Shown here: positions 9,779 through 20,597 of the stretch, piece after piece
Layout: each line of letters starts with the position of its first letter
Position numbering within the stretch: position 1 is the stretch's first letter
Source of the DNA: Cochliopodium minus
Taxonomy: Eukaryota; Discosea; Himatismenida; Cochliopodiidae
Length of the DNA: 39,152 nucleotides
Reading direction: 5' to 3'
Assembly: GCA_024220525.1 (NCBI GenBank)
Contig: JAMYWO010000094.1
Span: forward strand, 98,672 to 137,823
The notes under the pieces: model-generated
Databases searched by the model: none
What the model saw: the letters and a program-made list of their open reading frames with translations, nothing else
What the model was told of the DNA's origin: nothing
Translations under genes and position numbers: made by a program

Positions 9779-11682
9779 ATGGGAATAAAGGGTGCGGCGT
9801 CAATATTGATGCTTGTATTGCTTTTTCAAATGAATATGGGATCCTATATATTCGACATTAAGAACAATAGAACTGTACATATCAACACATATCTGCAAAT
9901 AAGAGGCATAAAACACAAAAATAAATAATCCTTATCAATATTAACTGAAAATGAAAATTATATCTCGTTTAACTTTTAAAAAATAAAAACGATCAATAAA
10001 TTAGGAAATATCATCTTGAATCAATTACAACTTTATTAATTTTTAAAAAGGTCCCAAATTGACACCATTCTCCACTTTTTTCGTACCTAGTAATTAAATT
10101 TCCTCTTTAAAAGAAATTTTGACCCTTTAATCTCACTCAACAATAGGCTCAGAATCAATGAAAAAACTAGATACGTGTGAAAAATTGATTCCACCAAAGG
10201 GAAAATTTTTCAATTCTTCTGCAGTCTTTGCTTGGGCATTTGGGGGGTGGTAATTTTAAAATAATTTAAAAAAAAATTAACTGTTAAAAAAATTTTATTA
10301 TTCTCTTATTTATTTCTATTAAAAAGTAATTTTGAGAAACATGCGATGTTGGCTGAAGAGGCAGGTGCTTCTGCTTTGATCATGACATCAGTAGATCCTG
10401 GAGGGATGGCACTGATGATTGACGGAAATTTAAAAGATGCCAAAATACCTATTTTGTTGGTAAAATAAAAAATAAATAAAAATTAATTAAAAGTCGGAAT
10501 TAAATAAATTTTAATTAAAATGATAAATAAAAAATTAATTTGATAGGTAGATGTATATACATCTTTTCTAATAGCAGATATAATAGTATCAAACTACCAG
10601 CTCAATCAAAACACAGTAATAGACATTGAAGCAGATTACAATGTATGGTACGAAGATACACAAACAAAGGGATGGTACTTCTTCCAAATCTTCATTTTGA
10701 GTTTGTACGTTCTTTTTTTCCTCTATGCTTTGAGGGGGATTTATTTTCATGCTAAAGTAAAGAAATGGGATATTTTTAAAAATCCTTCCGCCCTTACTCT
10801 CATTTTTGATTCCATCTCCTTAGGTATTCATATTTTTTAATTTGGATTTTTCCATATTTTATTTTTTCAAAATAGTATTTTTATTTATGAGTTTATTGGA
10901 TCCATGGGGAGCCAGAGGTAAAACGAATAATAGTTTAATTTTTTAATCATTCTTTTGTTAAAAGGATTGAGCAATTCTGTTTTTGTTTTTGTTGTTTCTT
11001 TATTGGCAATGCCTACTGTTTTGCTTGGGATTCTTACTCTTGCATTTTATTTCAATGATGTTTTAATTGCAAGAAAATTACTGTAAAATTTTGAATTCAT
11101 ATCTTTTCTTTCAATTTTAATTTTTTTCAAAAATAAAATTTAAAAAAGATCTTCGAGACTTGGATATATGAGAATTCCTTTTGTAATTGTTATGATGGTA
11201 GTAATGGGTTCTTTTTTGGCTTTTGCTATTGTTTTTTCATTGAATTATTTGATGAGAAATTTGGTTATTTTTGCCACTGCTCTTAACATGACTTTCGTCT
11301 CCTCTTCCAACATTTATCTTTTGATTTGTGGCTTAAAGTTGATAAAACACACTAAAAAATTCAACAACAATCTTGAAAACAAAAGTAATTTTGAGAAAAA
11401 ACTTTATCCTCTCCTAATTTTTGTCACATTTGGAATCTCTGTTTATTTCATTGGTTTATCTATGTTTTTGTAAATTTTTTTAACATTATTTTTTTTTTTT
11501 TATTCCTTTTAAAAAGACATGGACACGCCTCTGGCAAATTTAATGGAAAGATGTTTGAAGCAACTTGGATGATGTTTTGGATATCTTCGTTGATCATCAT
11601 TGGATCACAAGTAATCCTTTTTGGAGTTCCTTTTGAGAAGGAAAAAACAAGTGAAATGAAAGGATTGATTCAGAAAAAATAA
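9779..11682 (+). CDS. PA-domain seven-transmembrane protein
   Basis: The start at 9779 gives a signal peptide ('MGIKGAASILMLVLLFQMNM'). The next one or two exons (to 10146) could not be fixed. From 10147 the exons are 10147-10249, 10327-10459, 10547-10823, 10876-10917, 10965-11082, 11149-11469 and 11517-11682, all in phase. 'FGGCNFEKHAMLAEEAGASA' followed by 'KIPILLVDVYTSFL' is a protease-associated (PA) domain (GxCxFxxKxxxAxxAGAxA...IP). Seven hydrophobic segments follow, starting with 'YFFQIFILSLYVLFFLYAL' and ending with 'WMMFWISSLIIIGSQVILFG'. A secretory-pathway or surface receptor with a lumenal/extracellular PA domain is inferred. No YD/GxGD presenilin/SPP active-site motif was seen, so it is not a signal-peptide-peptidase-like protease. 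No close named homologue comes to mind. Confidence 0.72.
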
Positions 11683-11868
11683 ATAATTTGCCTTTAAATT
11701 TTTAAATTATTAAAAAATAAAATAAATAAATAAATCAATAATAATTAAAAATTTATAGATAGGAATCGCAATCGTAAAAGATTCACCTAAAGATGGCGAG
11801 AATATATGATATAATATATCTTCATTTCAAATGTTTTTAAAAAATAAAATTTATAAACAAAAAAAAAA

Positions 11869-13071
11869 ATGAAAATCCTAAAGAACAAGAAGCATGTATA
11901 AATCGATTCATAAAACTTAAATTGTATAATATAATCATTAAAAATTATAATAGTTCAAGAATACACTCCTCAAAAATCAATATGGAATATTCAATGGGAA
12001 TAAATATTTCAGCACCACTATCAAGAAATATTCAAACACCAAAGAAATGAATCTTGTAACTGCCATCAATAATGCTTTGGATATTGCATTGGAGACAAAT
12101 CCTAAGGCTGCATTATTTGGGGAAGATGTTGCATTTGGAGGAGTATTCAGGTAAAACAATCTCTTGACATTAAAAACATGAAATGTATGAGAAAATCGTT
12201 TAATTATTGAGAATATAGAAGCATTTGTCAAATTATTTCAGAAAATAATTTTAATTCGTAATGATTGAAATATTAGGATCAATAATTTTATATAATCCTA
12301 TTTGTGAAAAGATCTCATTCATAATCCAATTTTATATTAAATTTGTCAGAAAATATCAGCATATTCATGGATAAATTAATCAAATTGAATAAATTCGATT
12401 GTATTGAATCCTTTATCAAACAATTAAACAACTTTCTATCTTATTTCTCTCCTAACTGATCATCCTTATTTTTTCTAGAGCATCCGTTGATTTGAAAGAT
12501 AAATATGGTAAAGATAGAGTTTTCAATACCCCTCTATGCGAACAAGGTGAAAAACAATAAACAAAAAAAATTTTTAAAAAAGAAAAACTCCATCTCTTAT
12601 ATTCATTCATTAATACTTTTTTAGGTATTGCTGGTTTTGCTATTGGTATGGCTGCTGTTGGTGCAACACCTATTGCTGAAATACAATTTGCAGGTAAATT
12701 AAGTTTTTATTTTTATTTATTTTTTATTTTTTATTTTTTAATATTAAAAACAGATTACATCTTTCCTGCTTTTGATCAAATCGTAAATGAAGCAGCAAAA
12801 TATAGATACAGAAGTGGTAACCAATTTAATGTTGGTGGGTAAATTATTTATTTTAATTTTTTGTTATTTTTTTTATTTTTTATTTTTTTTTATTCATTTT
12901 TTTGATTATATCCTATTTTCTTTTTGTAGATTGACCTTTAGAACACCTTATGGCGCAGTAGGGCATGGAGGTCATTACCACAGTCAAAGTCCAGAAGCAT
13001 ACTTTGCACATACTCCTGGTAAAAAAAATAAAATAAAATAAATATTTATAAAAAATAAAAAATAAAAAAAA

Positions 13072-13106
<35 letters not shown>

Positions 13107-13382
13107 ACAATTAAAATAAATAGTTAAAAAAAAATTAAAAATAAAATCTTTAAAAATATAAAAATAATTTTTTTTTTTTAGGTTTGAAAGTAGTGATTCC
13201 TTCTGATCCAATTAATGCAAAGGGTCTCCTTCTCGCATCTATTAGAGATCCTAACCCTGTCATTTTCTTCGAGCCAAAAAGAATCTACCGTAGTTCCGTT
13301 GCTCAAGTTCCTCTTGAGGACTATGAAATTGAACTTGGTAAGGCTCGTATAGTTCAAGAAGGAACTGACATAACTGTTGTTG
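11869..13382 (+). CDS. BCKDHB: Branched-chain 2-oxoacid dehydrogenase E1 beta subunit, 3' end missing
   Basis: This is the thiamine-diphosphate enzyme subunit that, with E1 alpha, decarboxylates the keto acids of Leu, Ile and Val in mitochondria. Exons are 11869-11895, 11954-12150, 12479-12546, 12625-12693, 12754-12838, 12930-13018 and 13182-13382, all in phase. The first 27-nt exon plus the start of exon 2 give a typical presequence ('[20 protein letters not shown]', then '[10 protein letters not shown]'). Diagnostic blocks are '[14 protein letters not shown]', '[15 protein letters not shown]', '[20 protein letters not shown]' and '[20 protein letters not shown]'. The model stops at a donor after 'GTDITVVG'. 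About 130 residues of the C-terminal transketolase domain are absent, because a MITE and an assembly N (13492) follow. The break is most likely in the assembly, but a real insertion is possible. Confidence 0.96.
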
Positions 13383-13422
13383 GTAATTAAAAATAATTTT
13401 TTTAAAATTAAATTAAATAATA

Positions 13423-13491
13423 GACATGTCCAAAATTTACAACTTTGTTAGCGGATATAAAATTTTTACTAACAAATTTTAAACTGTTGTA
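13423..13491. mobile_element. MITE copy, right end lost at an N
   Basis: A TA dinucleotide (13421-13422) is followed by gacatgtccaaaat, then tacaactttgttagcggata and its partial inverted copy ctaacaaattttaaactgttgta. The copy stops at the N at 13492. It matches the copy at 36272-36346 over about 65 bp and shares its outer end with the intronic copy at 34458-34578. It lies within the intron after the last readable BCKDHB exon. Confidence 0.85.
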
Positions 13492-13524
13492 NAAAGCAAG
13501 ACATTTTTCATTCTATATATTTAG

Positions 13525-13631
13525 GGCATGTGAGAGATCTTCAAGCAAAACAGTCAAAGATACTAAATCAGTTGAGATCGGAAAGCAACATTCGAGAAAC
13601 GATGCGCATCAAAATTGAGGAATGCAAATAG
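13525..13631 (+). other. Possible orphan terminal exon after the N
   Basis: After an AG at 13523-13524, an open stretch of 34 residues runs to TAG. It is charged and helical ('QAKQSKILNQLRSESNIRE') and has higher GC than its flanks, as real exons here do. It does not continue E1 beta. It may be the end of a gene whose other exons lie outside this assembly join. The function is unknown. Confidence 0.3.
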
Positions 13632-14088
13632 ATTTAGAGTTGTGGCATCAATTAATATAGGATAGAAATGGTTAGGATGTTGTTGCATTCCCAGAGGCTC
13701 ACTCGAACATAAACTAAAAAGCTGATGTGAGAGGATTGTGATAAATTGACAGCCATCATCGTGTTTTTTTAATATTCTGTTTAAAGATTGTATTTATTTA
13801 TGAAAAAGGGTACTAAGGGCATTTCAGGGATTGAAGAACATTCTATTATTATTTATTTGAACTTTCCATTCCAAGAAAAAAATAAGAAATTCTTTTGTTT
13901 GTCCATTTTTAGGAGTAACTTTTTTGATATATTATTAGTCGAATATAAAGGAACAATCTACATCAACATCCAACATGATTGTTGTTTAACTAATTTTTTT
14001 ATAACTCTGTTTCTAAGGAAATTTTGTAAATTCAAAAGATTTTTAAAGATGCTTTTTATAAAATTTCATAAATAATTAAAAAAAATCA
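13632..14088. other. No gene recognised
   Basis: This is moderately AT-rich sequence. An open frame at 13788-14075 (plus) is low-complexity Phe/Lys/Ile and lacks an identifiable domain or the base composition of neighbouring exons. The last bases before 14089 are the A-rich leader of the 7TM gene. Confidence 0.4.
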
Positions 14089-15060
14089 ATGGGAATTACT
14101 GAAATTGATAAAAAATGGAGAGAGATATTGCTTTATTTTAATTTTATCATTTCAATAATATTGTTCATATCCAGTTGTTTATTGATATATTTCATAATTA
14201 GAAAAATTATCAAAAAATTAAAGGTTAATGATTGGAATGACAAGATTGGAAATGAAATATTCAAATATGTCTTGATGGTTGCAATATTTGATATGTTATT
14301 TGGATTGTCATCAACAATTTTAAATGGATTGATTATTTTCAATAGTAAATTATACACTGAATTCTCTTGCAAAATCTTACAATTTATTGAATTGATTGGA
14401 ATATTTGGACAATTCATAATAACACCATTGGTATAAAGAAATTTCAAAACAGAAAAATAAAATTTTGATTATGCAACATCAAATAAACTTTATATTCCCT
14501 TTCAATATTGATATCATTAATAATAGATAGCAATATATTTCTGGGGATTGATTGGAGGAAAAATAAAATTATCATTTTGGATTTCATTGATAATTATAAC
14601 ACCATTGACACTGATATTCAGTTATCTATTCACTTACGGACCTATATCAATGTGCTTCACTTCAAGTGTAACAACACAAAGGATATTCTATTCGATCCAA
14701 TTCTTCTTCATCTTTATGGCAATGATAATCTCTCTTCTATTTTATCATCTATCAAATAAAAAAATGCATGGAATGGGTTTGATAAAATCATTGATACAAA
14801 GAAAGATAAAGCTTACTATCTTTTGTTTTTTATTATGTTGGTTTCCCTTTATGGTTTACAGTTTTTCTGTATTTTTAGGCTACCAGATACAGTGGCTCCA
14901 ATTAGTTTCCACAATAATGATGGAATGGATTGGTTTCTTTAACTTTATATCATGGAGTGGAAAGTCTTTCATTAAATGTTTTCAAAAACAAAAAAAGAAG
15001 AAAAAAAACATACAAGGAGGAAATTATGAAAGTATATCAAGTTCTGAAATTGATAAATGA
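14089..15060 (+). CDS. Seven-transmembrane receptor, cAMP-receptor-like type
   Basis: Two exons (14089-14430 and 14527-15060; 96-nt phase-0 intron) encode about 290 residues ending in TGA. Seven hydrophobic segments are visible. They begin 'LYFNFIISIILFISSCLLIY', 'FKYVLMVAIFDMLFGLSSTI' and 'ILQFIELIGIFGQFIITPL', and the last includes 'STIMMEWIGFFNFISWSGKS'. 'FCFLLCWFPFMVYSF' in TM6 has the C-W-x-P-F pattern of cAMP receptor-like/secretin-clan GPCRs. The N-terminus is only about 12 residues before TM1, with no signal peptide. The tail is Lys-rich ('KQKKKKKNIQGG'), then Ser-rich ('YESISSSEIDK'), a plausible phosphorylation site. The ligand is unknown. Assignment rests on topology and the TM6 motif. 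Confidence 0.7.
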
Positions 15061-15100
15061 ATGTATATTAAATAATTTAATTTTAATTCAATTTTTTTAT

Positions 15101-17814
15101 TCAAATTAAAGCAACATTTTCTCTATAAATAAAACCCTCTAAATTAGATTTTAGAGATCTTGCATAGTAAAATTGATCTTTTGTGAAAAGAACACAAACT
15201 CTCTCGCCCTTCTCCAAAACAAGAAAAGACTTTATGTCATTGGGATAATCATAATTTTCTTTGACACAAATTGCCTCATAAAAGAAGGTGTCTGCTTTAG
15301 ATCTTCTTTTAAAGTTATAGTTTTCTAAATCTGATTCATGTTGTGTTGGGATAGGAACAAGAGTATCTGATTCAAGTAATCTCAAAAAGTAAGGGTTCTC
15401 CAAAATACCTGGTAACTTTAAACAGCACAATAGAAAAGTTGGAAGATATTCTGAAATAAGATCGAACGTATTTTGTTTGATGAATTGTCCTCTAAATTTC
15501 ATCACAGGAAAAGGAGGAAACTTGATTCTTTTTTTATTAAAAAAATTAAACAGAAAAATCATATAATTTATTGTTTTTACAAGTAATAAATGTTTTCCAG
15601 GTGTTTCTTTAGTTTGATGAGATAACTGGATTTCTTGTCTACGGTAGAGACCAACTTATCATTCACATAAAACTTTAAAGTGATCATCTTTTTAAAAATT
15701 AAATTTTAAATAATGAAAAAAAATTTTAAAAAAATACTTACAAAGTATCCTGTCCCACTTAATTTTAGAAAAGGAAAAGACTTGTCTACAACGATGAGAA
15801 TGTCCTTAATATCAGACCCAAGAAAGACGTTAGAAGGAGATCGAAATTTTAAAGAAGACTCTGACTTGAAATGTCGAAAAGTATTAATGATCTTTTCCGC
15901 ATTTTCAACATTTTCGTTAAAAACGAGATGGTAAGCAATGTAGCAACACCTGGGGCTCACCACTGTCAAGCAATTTTCCTCACGAGAGATTTGACAATAT
16001 TGTTTGGTGACACGACTATAAAACTTGATGAAATCTATCACTTTAATGGTGTTCAATTTTGTGGGGTGAGAGATAAGCAGCCCATCGCTAAGAAGAAACA
16101 GTTCCACTTCCTTTTTTTCCATGGAAACCGAGTCTATTCTTTCAATTAATCTTCTTTCTCCATTATTAAGTGTATAAACTTTTTTATGAGGTACGCAATC
16201 AAAATCTTTAACGAATGATTAAAATAGAAAGTATTTCAAAAAATGTTTACATTGAACACAATTTAAATGAGACCAATATCCACATTTACAACACTTTGAA
16301 GCAGATTCATTCTGTGTAATAGTTTCTCTGCAAGATATACAAAAGTCGACATAATTGGTTGTCTTGGTCACAAATTTATGTTCCCTTGTTTTTATTTTTG
16401 TGTTTCCTCCTAGGGAGAGTATATGAGACTCCAGAAGCTGTCCACTCAGCCTGAAATTCATGAACTCATACTCTTTTTTGCTTTGATTGAGTTGCTGTGC
16501 AAACATTCTACAAAACTCCGAGCAAACTTCAATATCAGTGTCAACTTCTGTCGTAAACTTTAGCATTTTTTTGAATATTTCAGTGTATCTTGTAAAAAAT
16601 TTAAAGAATAAAAAAAATATTTAAAATGAATGAAAAATACCTTCCAGGTCTAGTGATGATAACGGTTAAGTTGTTTTTGATCGTATTAATCAACTTTGAA
16701 TCTTCTTTAGCAAGCTTTCTAATAACTTTGTTGTTATCCATGAAATGTATTGTCTCCTCAAACTTGTTTACTAAGATCTTGTAACTCTCAAAGGATTTGC
16801 TTAGGTATCCAAAGAAAAGTTGTTTGAAATTGATCTTGTCAAAGTCTTGCATCTCTGTCATTATACTCGAAATAATCCTGTGAGTCTCCGCTACTGTAAC
16901 GATAGCATTTAAGATATCTTCTAAACTCTCAGGTATATCATACTTTATCTTTACCAAAAATATTTTGATTTCTTCAACAGAATCGTAGAATGTCTTCTCT
17001 GAGCTATGTTTTTAAAAAAGTTTATATTTTTAAACTATTTTTGATTTGAATTTCTTACTTTATCAATGTTTTCATCTCGAATTTTTGATTATATGAAGCA
17101 AGATTTCTAGTAATTGCAGAAATTATTTCATCAATCTCCTCTTCATGCTTCTCCTTTGCATATTTCTTTAAATCTCTGAATAAATCTGCATCTATATCAA
17201 AGTAATTTGCTATATTATACTATAATGATAATTTTCTATTGTATATGTCAAATTATATTTTTATGGATAAATAATATTTGTTTTACATTTCATTGGCCTG
17301 AATAGAATATCAGAATTTATTAATTTCATTTCACTCTCTATTTCTTTATCCATTCCAATTTTGTTCTGATATTCTTCATCCTCTATCAATGATCTTATTT
17401 CCTCATATTTGTAGATGTACTTTTCATATATTTCAATCATTTTGGGAATAATCTCCAATAATGGTTCCTTGAACTTCAATTTCTCTTCATCGAAACAATC
17501 TTTGAATGTGAGAAAGATTTTCATCATATCTTGATGAATATCACTTATCATGGTGAGGTTATTCTCTATTTCTTCATTTGATACTTGTATCCTTGTAAAA
17601 TATTTTTTCAATTTCTTTAGATCTTCATGATAATTTTCTTCTGCTATGAATAATTTCTTCAGTATAAGAAGTCTATGGTATTTTCTTTCTGCATTACAAA
17701 GAATTATTACAAATATCGTTATTTTTTTTTCTATTTACCATCAACCAAATCTGACATCAAATCCTTTGTTTTGAAGTTTTCCAAGCTTTCATTCAGTTTA
17801 TGTATATCCGACAT
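15101..17814 (-). CDS. RhoGEF with DH, C1, PH, PX and SH3 domains
   Basis: Eight exons splice in phase from ATG 17814 to TGA at 15101, about 770 residues. The N-terminal DH domain begins 'RKYHRLLILKKLFIAEENYH' (the conserved TE..Y region). It ends with the CR3-like 'NNLTVIITRPGRYTEIFKKM', whose halves lie on two exons. A C1 domain follows: 'HKFV' ... 'FCISC' ... 'CCKCGYWSHLNC' ... 'YFDCVPH', with H-x12-C-x2-C spacing and the last Cys supplied by the next exon. Then come a PH domain ('VELFLLSDGLLISHP'), a PX domain ('MITLKFYVNDKLVSTVDKKS' ... 'IKFPPFPVMKF' ... 'LISEYLPTFLLCCLKLPGI'), and a C-terminal SH3 ('YEAICVKENYDYPNDIKSF' ... 'EGFIYRENVALI'). It should activate a Rho/Rac GTPase at phosphoinositide- or diacylglycerol-containing membranes. 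The C1 final spacing is shorter than typical, so lipid binding is uncertain. Confidence 0.86.
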
Positions 17815-18340
17815 GTCTATTTTTTGTTTTTGTAGATCATTTCAAATTGATTAAAGATAAATTCATTATAATAAGCTAAATATTTATATTAGGAGCATAT
17901 TTTATCAAATAATTGTTTTTTATTTCCCATTCAACAATAAGGCTCATTTTTTTGAAAATACTAATTATCAATCAGATTTCATTTTATTTTTGTTTATAAT
18001 TTGGATTTGAATAATTTCAAATGCAAATATATATTTATTTTTAAAACTTAATTCGTTCAATTAGTTTATATGTAAAACCAAATGACCAAGCTTGATCATT
18101 TAGCTTTTTATTTGTAAATATAAATAAAAAAAAATTGATCAAAATATAAAAAATATATTTTTTTAAACAAACAAGGTAAATTTTAATTAATTTTGTCAAA
18201 TTAGATTCAAATTCTAAAATTAAATTGAAAGTAATATATCCTATGTATAAATTTTTATTATCTCAAAATTAATTCATATGCTTATTATATATCATATATT
18301 GATAAAAATTTAAATATATGCTCAAATAAAATATTAGAAT
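17815..18340. promoter_or_regulatory. Divergent intergenic region
   Basis: About 525 bp of over 80% A/T separate two divergently transcribed genes (RhoGEF to the left, proline-rich protein to the right), so it must contain both promoters. I see T-rich and A-rich blocks and scattered tatata tracts (for example 18286-18315), but no motif I can name and no ORF. Confidence 0.5.
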
Positions 18341-20482
18341 ATGAGCAATCCAATACCAGGTGGAAGAAGTGGAGGAAGATCATCTCCAATACAAATGAAT
18401 GGACCTCCACAAATGCCAAATCCAATGGGAAGAAGTGGAGGAATAAAATCACCCCAAACAGGAGAAAATAATCCAAATCCAACACCTTTGGGAAGAAGTG
18501 GTGGAATCAAATTGCCACCTATAGAAAAGAATACAATGGGTGGAAGAGGAATCAAATTGCCACCTATTGATAACAATAATAATCAAAATCCTCCACCAAT
18601 GGGTAGAAGTGGTGGAAGATCTAATCCTATTGATAATAATAACAATCAAAATCCTACACCAATGGGTAGAAGTGGGGGAAGATCAAATATAATTCAACAA
18701 AACAATACTATTGGACAGAATCCACCAATCAAAATGATGAATATCCCACCACCTATCAAGAACGATAATGTACAACAAAATAACCCACCAAACAATCCCC
18801 CACCAAGAAATATTCCACCACCAATAAGAAACGATAATGTACAACAAAACAATCCACCAAACAATCCTCCACCGAGAAACATCCCACCACCAATAAGAAA
18901 CGATAATGTACCCCAAAACATTCCACCACCAATCAGAAATGATAATGTTCCACAAAACATCCCTCCTCCAATCAGAAATGTTCCATCACCTTCCACCAAC
19001 ACTGTTCCACAAAACATTCCACCTCCTATCAGACAAGAACAACCCACTCTCACACCTACCAAACAACCAACCAAAGTTGTCATGCCTCAAATCAACATGC
19101 CAGTCAAAGAGACAGTAAGGGAAACACCTAAATCTCTTTCCTCACTTGTTAATCCTACCTTCTTGGTAGTTTCTTCCAATGTCATCTCTGGTAAGTTTCT
19201 ACCACCTATCAATTCTGATGGATTGGTTGATGTGACTACCAAAAAGGTGAAAGCGTCAAAAGAAGGTCCTAGACCTCCTATCATCAGCGCTCCTCTCTAC
19301 AGATCTGCCAAACCATGGGAGATGCCCTTCAAGGTTCCAGAGATCGAAGCTAATGTCGAATATATCCAACCTACCGCTCCTTTGGAACAATTGCCAAAAG
19401 TACATAGGGAACCATCTAGAAAAATCAAGGGTGATGCTTGGACCAAGGTCAAGGGTCCTCTCATGCTTTACTCAAAGATCAAAAAGGGTCTCACCATAGA
19501 GACCTGTAACAGAAAGGAGAAGCGATATATGGGAATATACTTTAATTGGATCATCTTCTGGGGATCCACCGGAAACAAGCCGGAGGAATCTGATGATATG
19601 CCTGTAACTTATTTTGATTTGGATAATGTCCTCGATTCCACCGAGATCAAAATCAATGAAAAGAAATTGGAATTGACTTTGCCTCTTTTGCCTAATATGG
19701 GTGCCAAGAATGTAAAATTTGGATTCGATGTTGTTGAGGATTTGAGAAATTGGTGGAAAGAGACTAAGAAGATCGTTGCTGTTCTCGAGAAGACCGAGAG
19801 AAACGATATGATCAATGAAGATATGATCAAATTGAAACTAGCTGAGATCAATTTGATTTTCCCTGAGAAGAATTTCATCCCTATGGGTGTCAAAGAAGTT
19901 ATTGATTGGAAAAGGGCTGGGTAAGAAACATAATTAATTGAATAATAAATAGATCACATTCTTCCTATTTAATATTACAAAAACATTATAATTCATAACT
20001 CCTAATCGATATTCAATTAATATATTTTAATATTCTTTTAAATTTCTCTTTTTAGTGAATGGTTCGCAGAAATGAAGAACTTGTATACACAACAAAGATT
20101 GATCTCTCGTTACTTGAGACGTGTCAAACTCTTCCAACAATACGCCATCGGAGCTATTGGTTCCTACATCAACTGGTTCTTCGGAAGTGAAGGGCCTCAC
20201 ATCACCTTGGGTAAAGTAGAAGAGGTTGTGTTCGAGAACTGGACCAACATCATCAACGATAACGAAAAGTTGATTAAGGAATTGCTTTCCGAACAATTTG
20301 TTGATGGTGATCATCTTCCTTTTCACATGGAAGACTGTCAAGTTTCTGTGCACATTGTTGATTTGATGAACTGGTATCCCACTTATGTACACAATGTCAA
20401 GAGGGATCCTCAGATGATGGATCGTGTACAACTTTTCAAGCAGTACTTTGCCAAGTTGTCTGTTAAGCCTGTTTCTCAATAA
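18341..20482 (+). CDS. Proline-rich repeat protein with unrecognised C-terminal region
   Basis: Two exons (18341-19920 and 20056-20482; phase-2 intron, GTAAGA...TTTTTAG) encode about 668 residues. Residues 1-125 hold six copies of a 'GRSGG(R/I)' motif spaced by Pro/Asn-rich linkers. Residues about 130-230 hold repeats of 'NIPPPIRNDNVPQN' and 'NNPPNNPPPR'. From about 330 on the protein is well ordered: 'KGPLMLYSKIKKGLTIETCN' and 'LRNWWKETKKIVAVLEK' bracket what could be a PH-like fold, followed by a helical domain ('RLISRYLRRVKLFQQYAIGA', 'LMNWYPTYVHNV'). Poly-Pro motifs would suit SH3, WW or EVH1 partners, so a cytoskeletal adaptor is a reasonable inference only. The C-terminal exon has clearly higher GC and a cleaner codon choice than its neighbours, typical of a well-expressed gene. 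Confidence 0.9.
18350..19040 (+). repeat. Two coding minisatellites in the proline-rich gene
   Basis: The first part (about 18350-18690) repeats a unit based on ggaagaagtggaggaa. The second (about 18745-19035) repeats a unit of about 39-78 bp encoding IPPPIRNDNV plus a Pro/Asn linker, with the last three copies shortened to about 36-39 bp. The units are in frame and degenerate, so length variation between strains is likely. Confidence 0.85.
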
Positions 20483-20597
20483 TGATTAACTTTTTTGAAA
20501 AAGATATTCTTCTTTTTCTCCCTTTTGTTTGAATAAAGATAAAAATAAAAAAATAATTTTTTTGAAAATATTAATAAAGAGGAAAAAAAAAAAAAAA

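Noticed and set aside
12913-13211. Minus-strand Phe/Tyr/Leu-rich frames
   Set aside because: They are translations of A/T-rich BCKDHB introns.
18285-19284. Long Gly/Ile/Trp-rich open frames on the minus strand
   Set aside because: They are reverse-strand shadows of the proline-rich coding repeats, with no start context, introns or domain.
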